From Methylotenera_A sp040387515 (GTDB lineage Bacteria; Pseudomonadota; Gammaproteobacteria; Burkholderiales; Methylophilaceae): a stretch of 64,000 nucleotides of DNA. The notes under the pieces were generated by a model. The model was not told the DNA's origin, ran no database searches, and saw nothing but the letters and a program-made list of their open reading frames with translations. The stretch lies in assembly GCA_040387515.1 (NCBI GenBank), contig JAZKDP010000007.1:186001-250000 (forward strand), given 5' to 3'. Below are positions 35,819-44,423 of this stretch, piece by piece. Position 1 is the first letter of the stretch, and each line of letters begins with the position of its first letter. Both the position numbers and the translations under genes were made by a program.

Positions 35819-36514
35819 ATGCACGTTTTTTTAAGACAAAAAGCCCATATTTTTTTTATTGCCTGTCTAGCGATCAGTTTGGCTTTTCCGCAAGTGACTG
35901 TAGCCGCGGAAAAGAAAGATAAAGCCGCCAAGCGAGCAGCGTTGATGATGCAAAAAATGAAGCAAGACATGGAAGCTGAAAAAACCGCCATGCAAGCACA
36001 GTTCGACACGCAAAAAAAAGCGTTAGAAGACCAGTTGTTGCTAAAAGAAGAGGCATTAACCAAATCCAATAATCAGTTGCTGGCAACCGAAACCAAAGTT
36101 AAAAATTCGAACGCACAACTGAAAAGTACGGCTGACGAAAAAACGATTTTGGATAATAAGTTAACCGATACACAAGCTAAATTAGATGCCTCTCAAAATA
36201 GCCTGACAGATTTAAAAACGCAATATTCGCAAGCGCTAGCCGATTTAAAATTCAATGACAACCAGCGCAAAACGCAGGCTGCCAACTTGGCTGAATCGAC
36301 AAAGCAGCTGAATAACTGTGTTGCAAAAAATACGCAATTGCATCAATTCGGCACGGAGCTAGTACAAATATATGATCACCCAAGTATTTATAACGCTGTA
36401 ATGCGTAAAGAAAACTTTTTTCAACTTAAACGGGTTGAGTTGGAAAATATATTACAAAATCAACAAGATAAATTAGATGCAGGGCATTATTCAGCGACAA
36501 AATCTGTCAATTAA
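35819..36514 (+). CDS. Periplasmic coiled-coil protein, function unknown
   Basis: The protein is 231 residues. A signal-like hydrophobic N-terminus ends VTVAAE near residue 30. Then come ~140 residues of Lys/Glu/Gln/Ala-rich heptad-type helix (KAAKRAALMMQKMKQDMEAEKTAMQAQFDTQKKALEDQLL ... LDNKLTDTQAKLDASQNSLTDLKTQYSQALADL). The last ~55 residues (NNCVAKNTQLHQFGTELVQIYDHPSIYNAVMRKENFFQLKRVELENILQ) are less regular. A ribosome-site-like AGGA precedes the ATG. It follows the porin by 51 bp and is probably the last gene of the TPS/ExbBD/TonB locus. It may act as a periplasmic spacer or adaptor. No enzyme motif is seen. Confidence 0.7.
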   Translation: MHVFLRQKAHIFFIACLAISLAFPQVTVAAEKKDKAAKRAALMMQKMKQDMEAEKTAMQAQFDTQKKALEDQLLLKEEALTKSNNQLLATETKVKNSNAQLKSTADEKTILDNKLTDTQAKLDASQNSLTDLKTQYSQALADLKFNDNQRKTQAANLAESTKQLNNCVAKNTQLHQFGTELVQIYDHPSIYNAVMRKENFFQLKRVELENILQNQQDKLDAGHYSATKSVN

Positions 36515-36544
36515 ATCCAATTTAGCAAGTGCGAAAATCCCAAA

Positions 36545-36570
36545 TATGACGATGAAATAAAATCGTCATA
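36545..36570. other. Perfect 9-bp stem hairpin without U-tract
   Basis: TATGACGAT-GAAATAAA-ATCGTCATA lies between the coiled-coil gene and the protease gene. No T run follows on the plus strand, so it is not a typical terminator. It could be an operator or an mRNA stabiliser. Confidence 0.5.
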
Positions 36571-36609
36571 ATCCTTGCGTAACATGTTTGTTTTCATTGT
36601 GAGCCAAAC

Positions 36610-37281
36610 ATGACTTTTGACCGTGCAATGCTTGCGAGAGCGCTACCTTTTTTTGCCTATATCCTGTTCTTGACGTTAAATCATCCGCTTAGCCAATTGT
36701 TTGTTTGGTTACAGATTGATGTGAAATGGCTATACATCTTAAGAATATCTGCGGTCAGTGCGTTGTTACTATATTTTTGGCGTGATTACATCGAGTTAAA
36801 ACGCAAGCCTGCTAGTGCAGATTTTCTATACGCAGGTATTGCTGGTTTATTAGTGCTCATCATCTGGATTTTTCCCTATCCAGATTGGTTAGGTGGTGGC
36901 GACACGCAGGGTTTTAATCCGTTAGAAGGCGAAACACAACTAAGCGCATTATTTTGGATGTCTACCCGCATCATGGGTGCGGCTTTATTGGTGCCCGTGA
37001 TGGAAGAACTTTTTTGGCGTTCTTTTGTGATGCGCTGGTTTGATAAGGTGGACTTTCTAAATGTATCACCTGAAAAAATATCTGGTTATGCTTATGTTGG
37101 CAGTGCGTGCTTGTTTGCGCTAGAGCACCATTTGTGGCTGGCAGGATTGTTTGCCGGCTTGGTGTACGGCGAGCTGTACAAAACCTATAAAAATCTATGG
37201 ATCCCTATTTTCGCGCATGCAGTGACCAATGGATTGTTAGGCATTTGGGTGATATTTACAGGTCACTGGCAGTATTGGTAA
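36610..37281 (+). CDS. Exosortase-associated CAAX/CPBP-type intramembrane protease
   Basis: This 223-residue protein has about six or seven membrane segments. The three CPBP/Abi motifs are visible: VMEELFWRSFVMRWF (EExxxR, ~residues 130-145), CLFALEHHLWLAGLFAGLVYGEL (FxxxH, ~165-187) and IPIFAHAVTNGLLGIWV (~197-213). A family of such proteases accompanies exosortase/EpsI clusters. The gene directly precedes epsL with a TAATG overlap, which strongly ties it to the eps operon. Its substrate is unknown; a role in handling PEP-CTERM precursors or tail fragments is only inferred from co-occurrence. Confidence 0.87.
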   Translation: MTFDRAMLARALPFFAYILFLTLNHPLSQLFVWLQIDVKWLYILRISAVSALLLYFWRDYIELKRKPASADFLYAGIAGLLVLIIWIFPYPDWLGGGDTQGFNPLEGETQLSALFWMSTRIMGAALLVPVMEELFWRSFVMRWFDKVDFLNVSPEKISGYAYVGSACLFALEHHLWLAGLFAGLVYGELYKTYKNLWIPIFAHAVTNGLLGIWVIFTGHWQYW

Positions 37282-38680
37282 TGCGAAAATTTCACTTTAA
37301 AAAAATAGCCATTAAACACACGCTAATCAAAAAACTACCTATTTGGTGCCTACTTTGCATGGTTTCTCATGCAAATGCTGAAGGCATTATTGACATTAAA
37401 CCCTACATTAGCCCGTCTATTACGTACGATGATAACGTGTTTCGTTTTTCATCTACTGCAAATGCCAACGCGGCATTTGGCTCGCCTGCCATGTCAGATG
37501 TGATTAAACGATTAGACTTTGGCGCAGATGTGAATCTGAGATTGAGTCGGCAACTGATTAATCTGTCTGTGGGCGTCAGTGATAGTCAATATAACCGATT
37601 TGAGTTGCTGGATAATACGGCTAAAACCTATGGGCTATCTTGGAATTGGCGCTNNNNNNNNNNNNNNNNNNNNNNNNNNNNNNNNNNNNNNNNNNNNNNN
37701 NNNNNNNNNNNNNNNNNNNNNNNNNNNNNNNNNNNNNNNNNNNNNNNNNNNNNTTTGAGTTGCTGGATAATACGGCTAAAACCTATGGGCTATCTTGGAA
37801 TTGGCGCTTGGGTAATGATTTTTATGGTGTGCTGAAAACCAGTAAAAATGAGTCAATAGCTGGCTTTAGTGAAATCAGAAACCCAGTTAAAAATACCAGA
37901 ATAGTGGATAGGCAATCTGCTAGTATGAACTGGAGGTTTCATCCAGACTGGGTAGTATTTGCTTCGCATGAGCAGGTGGATACGGAAAATGAATTGAGAA
38001 CCTTTCAGTCGCTGGACCGCGAAGATGCGATTACCGAAAGTGGCGTGCGTTATCAAAACCCTTTAGGTACGCAGCTTGGTTTATCTTATCGTTTAATTGA
38101 GTCGAATAACCCCAATAGAACAGGATCCTCCGCATTTCTTTTTGGAAATGAGAGTAAACAAAAGTCATTGATTGCAACAGCTGCGTGGTTGCCAAGTCCT
38201 AAAACTAGAATCAGTACACGTTTGTCGCAAATCAATATTGATTACAAAAATAGACCGCAGCGTGAGTTTTCAGGCTTTAACCAACGTTGGGATATCGGTC
38301 ACTCGCTCACAGCAAAAATCAACCTGAATGCATCTGCTTTTAAAGAAGTGACGCCAATTGATGACATTGCATCAACTTACGTAGAAATAACAGGCGCCAG
38401 TTTTAATCCAGTATGGAATCTAACCAGTAAATTAGCGTTGCAGGCAGGTGTTAGCTATGAGGATAGAGATTATTTGGGTAGCGGAGTTGGCGCGGGAATT
38501 TTCTTCTTGGGCGATAAGCGCAGTGACATTTCCAAAATAGCCAGCCTTGGCTTGATTTATTCGCCTACTGAAAAATCCCTACTTCAATTGCAATATCAGG
38601 GAGAAGATCGTGACTCGACTAGCGATATTCAAAGTTACCGATTTAATTCAATCAGCTTTACGGGCAGATATAATTTTTAG
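37281..38680 (+). CDS. epsL: EpsL, exosortase B-associated outer-membrane protein (gap-split, probably intact)
   Basis: This beta-barrel outer-membrane protein for exopolysaccharide export or secretion has a signal peptide ending HANA near residue 33. It continues with IDIKPYISPSITYDDNVFRFSS, alternating amphipathic strands, and a C-terminal SYRFNSISFTGRYNF ending in Phe. A run of 100 Ns (37654-37753) interrupts it and the frame differs by two bases across the gap. The 55 bp before and after the Ns are identical. Removing one copy plus the Ns (155 bp) leaves 1245 bp, exactly 415 codons in one frame, giving 414 residues. It overlaps the upstream protease gene by one base. I treat it as a real, intact gene. 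Confidence 0.9.
37599..37808. other. Scaffold gap (100 N at 37654-37753) flanked by identical 55-bp ends
   Basis: Copy 1 is 37599-37653 and copy 2 is 37754-37808; they are identical over all 55 bases. Exactly 100 Ns is the customary placeholder for a gap of unknown size. Contig ends sharing a k-mer-length overlap are typical of de Bruijn graph assembly. It is probably an artefact and not a biological duplication. Confidence 0.92.
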
Positions 38681-38739
38681 ACTCATGAGTAGTGCATGGC
38701 CTGTGTAGATTTGATGGCTCGCCAAGCGCCTTTTGGTTT

Positions 38740-38766
38740 TATGACAGTTAAATAATACTTGTCATA
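38740..38766. promoter_or_regulatory. Inverted repeat TATGACA-N13-TGTCATA upstream of epsD
   Basis: Perfect 7-bp arms lie ~90 bp before epsD, in the 173-bp gap after epsL. The arms resemble the TGACA/TGTCA dyads upstream of gspG and epsA. It could be an operator; nothing else supports it. Confidence 0.3.
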
Positions 38767-38853
38767 AATGTTACTTAAATCTGACGCATTAGACTCATAT
38801 ACTTCCATCCAATAATTAGATGAATTTGAGTTAATTGGGATAGAAAGAACAGT

Positions 38854-39906
38854 ATGACTTTTAAAAATAAATGGTTGTTATCACTGGTGATTATTTCTGC
38901 AATGGCGACTGTGTCATGTGGCAAAAAAGACCAGGCTGAATCGGGAAAAGCAGAAACGCAAGTGGTTGCCAAAGTGAACAATGATGAGATTTCGATTCAC
39001 CAAATTAACTTTCAACTGGGCCGTTTAACGCAAAGCAACCCAAAGCCATTAAGCGAAGCGCAAAGTAAAGAGGCCGCTAAACAAATTTTAGCGCGTTTGG
39101 TGGATCAGCAATTGTTAAAACAGCAAGCGATAGAAGCAAAATTAGACCGTGATCCGCGAGTCTTGCAGATAATAGAAACATCTAAAAATGAAATTTTAGC
39201 GCAAGCTTATTTAGAGCAATTATTAGCAAAAGCAGCCAAGCCAACCGCTGCACAAGTTGATACATTTTATAAAGAAAATCCAGCTTTATTTGAAAATCGC
39301 CGTGTGTTCCGTTTGCAAGAGTTAGCGGTAACAGTTGGCAAGGAAAAATATGCCGAGATTGAAGAGAACGTTAAAAAACTAAAAAACATTAATGAGATTG
39401 CGGCTTGGTTAAAAGCGCAAAGCTATCCATTTAATGCGAATAGCAATGTGCGTGCAGCTGAGCAATTACCGTTAGAGTTTCTCAAGCAACTTCAACCATT
39501 AAAAGATGGTGAATTGATTGTTGCGAAAACGGCTCAATCAATCAGTATCGTACATATTGTTGCATCGCAATCAGTGCCAATCGCGCGCGATAAAGCCACG
39601 CCAATCATTGAGCAATATTTCTTGAATCAAAACAAATCGGCTTTGGCAAAAAAAGAGATGGCGGCTTTAAATGAAAAAGCCAAAATTGAATATGTAGGTG
39701 CCTTTGCAGATATGAAAAAAGATCCGACAGCCACAACAGCGGCGATTAAAAAATCAGATACGCCACAACCTACCGCTGTCAATTCAAGCGAGCCTGTAAA
39801 TGCGGGTATAGAAAAACTACAACCAGTTGCTAAACCGACAGATTCGCCAACGGCTAAATCAGATACTGCACAAACTAATATGGATAAAGGCTTGGCAGGA
39901 TTTTAG
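38854..39906 (+). CDS. epsD: EpsD, peptidyl-prolyl cis-trans isomerase-like lipoprotein
   Basis: This 350-residue protein of the EpsD family is found in exosortase-B EPS clusters. The N-terminal signal has a Cys at residue 22 (ATVSCGKK), so it is probably a lipoprotein although position -3 is atypical. A SurA-like N-terminal helical domain (~40-135: VVAKVNNDEISIHQINFQLGRL, QILARLVDQQLLKQQAIEAKLDRDPRVLQIIE) is followed by a parvulin-like region (~150-235). The ~80-residue tail is Ala/Thr/Pro/Lys-rich and disordered. It should assist folding of outer-membrane export components such as EpsL or EpsE (family knowledge plus context). Confidence 0.88.
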   Translation: MTFKNKWLLSLVIISAMATVSCGKKDQAESGKAETQVVAKVNNDEISIHQINFQLGRLTQSNPKPLSEAQSKEAAKQILARLVDQQLLKQQAIEAKLDRDPRVLQIIETSKNEILAQAYLEQLLAKAAKPTAAQVDTFYKENPALFENRRVFRLQELAVTVGKEKYAEIEENVKKLKNINEIAAWLKAQSYPFNANSNVRAAEQLPLEFLKQLQPLKDGELIVAKTAQSISIVHIVASQSVPIARDKATPIIEQYFLNQNKSALAKKEMAALNEKAKIEYVGAFADMKKDPTATTAAIKKSDTPQPTAVNSSEPVNAGIEKLQPVAKPTDSPTAKSDTAQTNMDKGLAGF

Positions 39907-40013
39907 ATGCTGCATGACTGTTAGCGCTGAATTGTTTGATGGTAAAAGTAGTTAAATAGAAAAGTAAATGAAGATATAAATATACCTAAATTAGGTATGG
40001 CAAAGGTGATGAT

Positions 40014-41087
40014 TTGAAGCGAATATTTTTAAGCTGGTTAAGTGTGATGTTGATGTTGCTAACTTGCACAAGCAGCATGGCGGAAGATAGCAAAAGTCCT
40101 AATAGCGATGTAAGTCGTGAGTATATATTGGGTGCTGGTGATTTGATCAGAATCAATGTTTACGGTAATTCAGACTTGCTGACAGAAGCTAGGCTTTCAG
40201 CCGCTGGCGCTATTACTTTTCCATTAATTGGCGAAGTCGTATTGGGTGGTTTAAGCCCTACATTATCCGAAAAGAAATTAGCCGACTTGCTAGAAAAAGG
40301 CGGGTTTGTTAAGAAAGCACAAGTCAATTTGGTTGTGTTGCAGTTTCAAAGTCAATATATATCGGTTTTGGGCGATGTATATAAACCCGGAAAATATTCA
40401 TTAGATAGGCCAAGTACTCTTTCTGATGTGCTTGCAATGGCTGGCGGAGCAACGCCTAATGGCTCAGATATGATTACCTTGATTCGCATTAAAGAAGGTA
40501 AAACCATTAAGCAAACGTATGACTTAAGAGATTTATTCAATAAAGCCGATCCAGCAAGTAATCCACAACTACAACGTGATGACATTGTTTATGTGAATGG
40601 GCGCGAGGTGTCTGTGTTGGGTCAAGTAAATCGACCAGGCAAATATTCAGTCGCTAGCGGTGTGCGTACAGTCATTGATTTTTTATCGCAAGCCGGCGGT
40701 GTTTCAGCGGCGGGTGCAGACAGTATCATCATTATCACCAAGCGTGATGGTAAAACAGAAAAACGCGAAATTGATATTGATCAGCTGTATCGCAAAGGCG
40801 ATACCTCAGCGAATTTTGAGTTGGTAGATGGTGATTCAATTTATGTACCAAGAACGTCTGTTTTTTATATCTATGGTGAGGTGCAGCGTCCAGGTGCATT
40901 TAGATTAGAGCGCAATATGAACATCGCACAAGCGTTGTCTACCGGTGGTGGTTTGTCGGTACGCGGTACTGAACGTGGCATAAAAATTAAACGCAACGTT
41001 GAAGGCAAGCTTAAAACGCTCGATGCATCAGCGGGTGATTTATTAAAGCCAGACGATATTGTCGTTGTCAGTGAAAGTTTGTTTTAG
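40014..41087 (+). CDS. epsE: EpsE, polysaccharide export protein (Wza-like)
   Basis: This 357-residue periplasmic/outer-membrane export protein starts at TTG 40014. The upstream ATG in view runs into a stop after six codons, while AAAGGTGAT gives a well-spaced ribosome site for the TTG and the resulting N-terminus is a good signal peptide ending SMAED. A Poly_export domain (~37-118: YILGAGDLIRINVYGNSDL) is followed by three SLBB-type repeats beginning ISVLGDVYKPGKYSL, VSVLGQVNRPGKYSV and FYIYGEVQRPGAFRL. It should form the export channel with EpsF and EpsL. Confidence 0.93.
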   Translation: MKRIFLSWLSVMLMLLTCTSSMAEDSKSPNSDVSREYILGAGDLIRINVYGNSDLLTEARLSAAGAITFPLIGEVVLGGLSPTLSEKKLADLLEKGGFVKKAQVNLVVLQFQSQYISVLGDVYKPGKYSLDRPSTLSDVLAMAGGATPNGSDMITLIRIKEGKTIKQTYDLRDLFNKADPASNPQLQRDDIVYVNGREVSVLGQVNRPGKYSVASGVRTVIDFLSQAGGVSAAGADSIIIITKRDGKTEKREIDIDQLYRKGDTSANFELVDGDSIYVPRTSVFYIYGEVQRPGAFRLERNMNIAQALSTGGGLSVRGTERGIKIKRNVEGKLKTLDASAGDLLKPDDIVVVSESLF

Positions 41088-41146
41088 TCATGATTTATGT
41101 AACTGATTACAGACAAATCAATCAATCAAAAATAAAGCGATAACAC

Positions 41147-42592
41147 ATGAGTTTTTCACAATTATTATCCATATTAATAGCGCGCAAATGGATATTCGTC
41201 TGGGTATTTTGTATCACTGTTTTGGTGACAACCATTGTTAGTTTTTTATTGCCAAAAACTTATAGTGCAACCGCCACTTTGGTGATTAACTCAAAAGGCG
41301 CAGACCCAGTAACGGGGTTAATGTTACCAGCGACTTTAATGCCTGGCTACATTGCGACGCAAGTGGATATTATACAAAGCCGTAATGTTGCGTTAAAAGT
41401 GGTTGATAAATTAGGTGTCGCCAACAATGCAATAGCCCAAGCTCAGTTTGAAAAAGCCACCAAAGGTGAAGGCGATATTCGACATTGGTTTGCTGACCAA
41501 TTTATTGAAAACTTAGAAGTAAACCCATCTTTACAAAGTAGTGTGATTGAAGTGAGTTATCGCGGTGCAGATTCTCAATTTTCAGCCGCAATGGCCAATG
41601 CTTTTGCTGAGGCTTATATTAATACCAGCTTGCAATTAAAGATTGAGCCAGCCAAACAGGCTGCGCTTTGGTTTGATCAGCAAATTAAAGGTTTGCGCCA
41701 AAATGTGGAGCAAGCACAGACAAAATTGTCTGCTTTTCAGCAAGAAAATGGCATTGCCTTTGCAGATGAGCGTTTGGATACGGAAGCAGCGCGTTTAGGT
41801 GAGTTATCTAGTCAGCTGGTTGCCGCACAGGCGCAGACTTACGATATTAATTCGCGTCAAAATCAGTTGAAACGCGGTAATGCCGCAGAGTCGCCAGAAA
41901 TCTTATCTAATTCATTGATTCAAGGCTTGAAATCTCAGCTGGCACAGGCTGAAACGAAGCTTTCCGATGCATCGCAGCGATTGGGTGTGAATCATCCTCA
42001 ATTTCAAGCGGCTCTTGCAGAGGTGGCTAGTTTAAAAAGTCTGATTAACGTAGAGATGGCGAAAACCAGCAGTAGTGTGGGGCAGACTGCGCGTGTTTCA
42101 CAGCAAAGAGAAGGTGAGATTAGAGCTTCATTAGCACAGCAAAAAGAACGTGTACTTAAATTAAAAGACCAGCATGACCAGATGACCGTATTGGTGAGAG
42201 AGGTGGAAAGTTCACAGCGTATCTATGACAGTGCATTGCTTAGATTCGGCCAAACCAATATGGAAAGTCAGTCTGGTCAAACGGATGTTTCTATACTGAA
42301 CCCAGCTACACCACCACTCAAACATTCAAGTCCGAAAATTACCATCAATATTGTACTGTCAATTTTGCTCGGTTCTTTGTTGGGAGTCGGGTTTGCTATT
42401 GCTGCCGAAATGTTAGACAGGCGCGTGAGAATAGCGGAGGACTTGGTGCAGTTACTCGGTTTGCCAGTATTGGGTGTTATTGGTAAAAATCAACAGAAAG
42501 CAGTCAGTTTTTTATCCAAGTTTCGGCAATTTTTTAGCAAAAATAGGTTGGTTAAAAATGCAGATACAACCCATCATTTTTTTGTGAAATGA
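41147..42592 (+). CDS. epsF: EpsF, chain length determinant protein (Wzz/GumC-like)
   Basis: This 481-residue polysaccharide co-polymerase has an N-terminal membrane helix (~15-37, WIFVWVFCITVLVTTIVSFLL) followed by YSATATLVINSKGADP, the Wzz domain start. A long periplasmic coiled coil spans ~180-370. A Pro-rich motif with the second helix lies at ~385-425 (LNPATPPLKHSSPKITINIVLSILLGSLLGVGFAIAAEMLDRR). The cytoplasmic tail is short and lacks a kinase domain. It works with the separate EpsG protein encoded 4 bp downstream. It controls chain length and connects polymerisation to EpsE. Confidence 0.93.
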   Translation: MSFSQLLSILIARKWIFVWVFCITVLVTTIVSFLLPKTYSATATLVINSKGADPVTGLMLPATLMPGYIATQVDIIQSRNVALKVVDKLGVANNAIAQAQFEKATKGEGDIRHWFADQFIENLEVNPSLQSSVIEVSYRGADSQFSAAMANAFAEAYINTSLQLKIEPAKQAALWFDQQIKGLRQNVEQAQTKLSAFQQENGIAFADERLDTEAARLGELSSQLVAAQAQTYDINSRQNQLKRGNAAESPEILSNSLIQGLKSQLAQAETKLSDASQRLGVNHPQFQAALAEVASLKSLINVEMAKTSSSVGQTARVSQQREGEIRASLAQQKERVLKLKDQHDQMTVLVREVESSQRIYDSALLRFGQTNMESQSGQTDVSILNPATPPLKHSSPKITINIVLSILLGSLLGVGFAIAAEMLDRRVRIAEDLVQLLGLPVLGVIGKNQQKAVSFLSKFRQFFSKNRLVKNADTTHHFFVK

Positions 42593-42596
42593 ATAT

Positions 42597-43538
42597 ATGA
42601 CAGCCGAATTAAAAGCATTGCATGCCAATGGACATAACAGCGACAACGCTACCATTGAAAATAACTTGAATACTACAACCATGAAAAACTTTTCTGGTAC
42701 AGAAGCTGCAGACGCAACAAAAATTGGCGATGCCCTGATCGCGCACGCAAAATTAAAGCCCAATGATGTTGAGCGGATTTTGCAGCTACAAATAGAGAAG
42801 AAAATACTATTTGGCGAAGCTGCTAAAAAACTGGGTTTAGTGACTAAAGCAGATATTGAACATGTGTTGGCACAGCAATTTAACTATCCTTATATCCGTG
42901 AAACGAACTCTAGTATTAGCAAATTACTGACTGCGGCGCATACGCCATTTACCACAGAAGTAGAGAGCTTGCGTAGTTTAAGAGGCCAGTTGATGATGCG
43001 CTGGTTTGATAAGGGCAATAAAACGTTGGCGATTACATCGTCTAACCACGATGAAAATGCACATTTGATCGCAGCTAATTTGGCAATTACTTTTTCACAA
43101 TTGAATAAAAAAACGCTGTTAATTGATGCTAATTTACGCCAGCCCAATCAACATCAATTATTTGGTATCGATTCAAAATTAGGGTTAAGCAATATATTGG
43201 GTAGTCAGCAAGGTAGTTATGAGTTGACACGTCAAAAGTCATTGCCAAATTTAGCTGTATTAAGCGCGGGTACAGAAGTACCTAACCCACAAGAACTGTT
43301 GAGTTTAGATGCGTTCTCAAGCTTGTTATCTGATTTAGAAAACTTATACGACATTATTTTAATCGATACAACACCGTTAAGTTTAGGTTCGGATATGTTG
43401 TCAGTGGTTTCTAAAACTAAAGCGGCCGTTATTGTGGCGCGTAAAGATTACACAATGACCGCTGACTTGCAGCTACTGAATGAGCAGTTGAATACCACCG
43501 GGGCAAAGGTGATCGGCAGTATTCTTCAGGAGTTTTAA
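42597..43538 (+). CDS. epsG: EpsG-type chain length determinant kinase homologue with degenerate Walker A
   Basis: The protein is 313 residues. A helical N-terminal region (~40-105: IGDALIAHAKLKPNDVERILQLQIEKKILFGEAAKKLGL) is typical of EpsG and resembles the GspE N-domain. A BY-kinase/ParA-type ATPase domain starts at ~120 (FTTEVESLRSLRGQLMMRWF). Where Walker A (normally GxGxGRS/T-like) is expected, residues 148-156 read SSNHDENAH, with no Gly-Lys-Ser/Thr. The A' motif reads LLIDAN (174-179) in place of LLIDAD, and Walker B is DIILIDTTPL. There is no C-terminal Tyr cluster. The fold and operon position argue for EpsG, but ATP binding is probably lost. Confidence 0.87.
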   Translation: MTAELKALHANGHNSDNATIENNLNTTTMKNFSGTEAADATKIGDALIAHAKLKPNDVERILQLQIEKKILFGEAAKKLGLVTKADIEHVLAQQFNYPYIRETNSSISKLLTAAHTPFTTEVESLRSLRGQLMMRWFDKGNKTLAITSSNHDENAHLIAANLAITFSQLNKKTLLIDANLRQPNQHQLFGIDSKLGLSNILGSQQGSYELTRQKSLPNLAVLSAGTEVPNPQELLSLDAFSSLLSDLENLYDIILIDTTPLSLGSDMLSVVSKTKAAVIVARKDYTMTADLQLLNEQLNTTGAKVIGSILQEF

Positions 43539-44420
43539 GTGGCAAGCACTGCAATCAACTTTGGGCAACATAAACTGCCAGAGCCGCTAATCAAATGGCT
43601 GCCGTTAATTATTGGTTTACTAGCACTTTACATTCCCACTTACTATGGGTTGTCACAAGGTCTTTGGCTGCAAACCGATCAAGCGCATGGACCTATTGTG
43701 CTCATGGTTATTTTGTATCTTTTTTGGCAAAAGCGTGAAGTTTTAGTTCCTACTGCCAGTGCTACGAAGATAACACCCACAAAGCCTTTACTTGGTTGGA
43801 TTTTCCTCATTTTTGGATTGTTCTGCTATATCGTTGGCCGTTCTCAAGACATCATGATGTTGGATATCGGCTCACAGATTCCCGTGCTAGCCGGTTTGTT
43901 TTTACTTACATCAGGCATGCCAGCGTTAAGAGCTGCTTGGTTCCCACTGTTTTTTATTATTTTCATGTTGCCGTTACCGTTAGACAGCATCACCATGCCC
44001 ATGAAAATGGCGGTTTCGTATGTTACCGAGCACGTTTTATTTTGGTTAGATTATCCCATTGCTCGTTCTGGGGTCATTTTATATATCGGCCAATATCAGC
44101 TGTTAGTAGCAGATGCTTGTGCTGGCATGCACACACTGATTTCGCTTGAAGCGCTTGGTTTGCTTTACCTCAATTTAGTCAAACACGATTCACTTATGCG
44201 TAATGTGACGCTGGCTATTTTGATTATTCCCATTTCATTTACGGCCAATGTGGTGCGTGTTATCGCCTTAACGCTGATTACTTATTACTTTGGTGATGAA
44301 GTAGGACAAGGTTTTGTGCATGGTTTTGCTGGCATGTTCCTTTTTGTTATCGCGCTGATTTTTATTATGAGTGTGGATTCTGGCCTGCAATACATGGTTA
44401 AGCTTAGGCGGAAAATTTAG
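43539..44420 (+). CDS. xrtB: Exosortase B (XrtB/EpsH)
   Basis: This 293-residue protein has about eight membrane helices. The start is GTG right after the epsG stop. Catalytic residues are visible: Cys194 in VADACAGMHTLISLEALG, Arg240 in ANVVRVIALTLITYYFGDE and His261 in FVHGFAGMFLFV. These are the conserved Cys/Arg/His of exosortases. It processes PEP-CTERM C-termini at the periplasmic face of the inner membrane. Five candidate substrates are encoded in this window. It is followed by epsI after 3 bp. The type-B assignment rests on the surrounding epsL-D-E-F-G-I order and the epsA regulator. Confidence 0.95.
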   Translation: MASTAINFGQHKLPEPLIKWLPLIIGLLALYIPTYYGLSQGLWLQTDQAHGPIVLMVILYLFWQKREVLVPTASATKITPTKPLLGWIFLIFGLFCYIVGRSQDIMMLDIGSQIPVLAGLFLLTSGMPALRAAWFPLFFIIFMLPLPLDSITMPMKMAVSYVTEHVLFWLDYPIARSGVILYIGQYQLLVADACAGMHTLISLEALGLLYLNLVKHDSLMRNVTLAILIIPISFTANVVRVIALTLITYYFGDEVGQGFVHGFAGMFLFVIALIFIMSVDSGLQYMVKLRRKI

Positions 44421-44423
44421 ACC

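Noticed and set aside
37281..38680. epsL as two overlapping partial genes or a frameshifted pseudogene
   Set aside because: The frame break is caused by the 100-N placeholder and the duplicated 55-bp end; collapsing them restores one frame.
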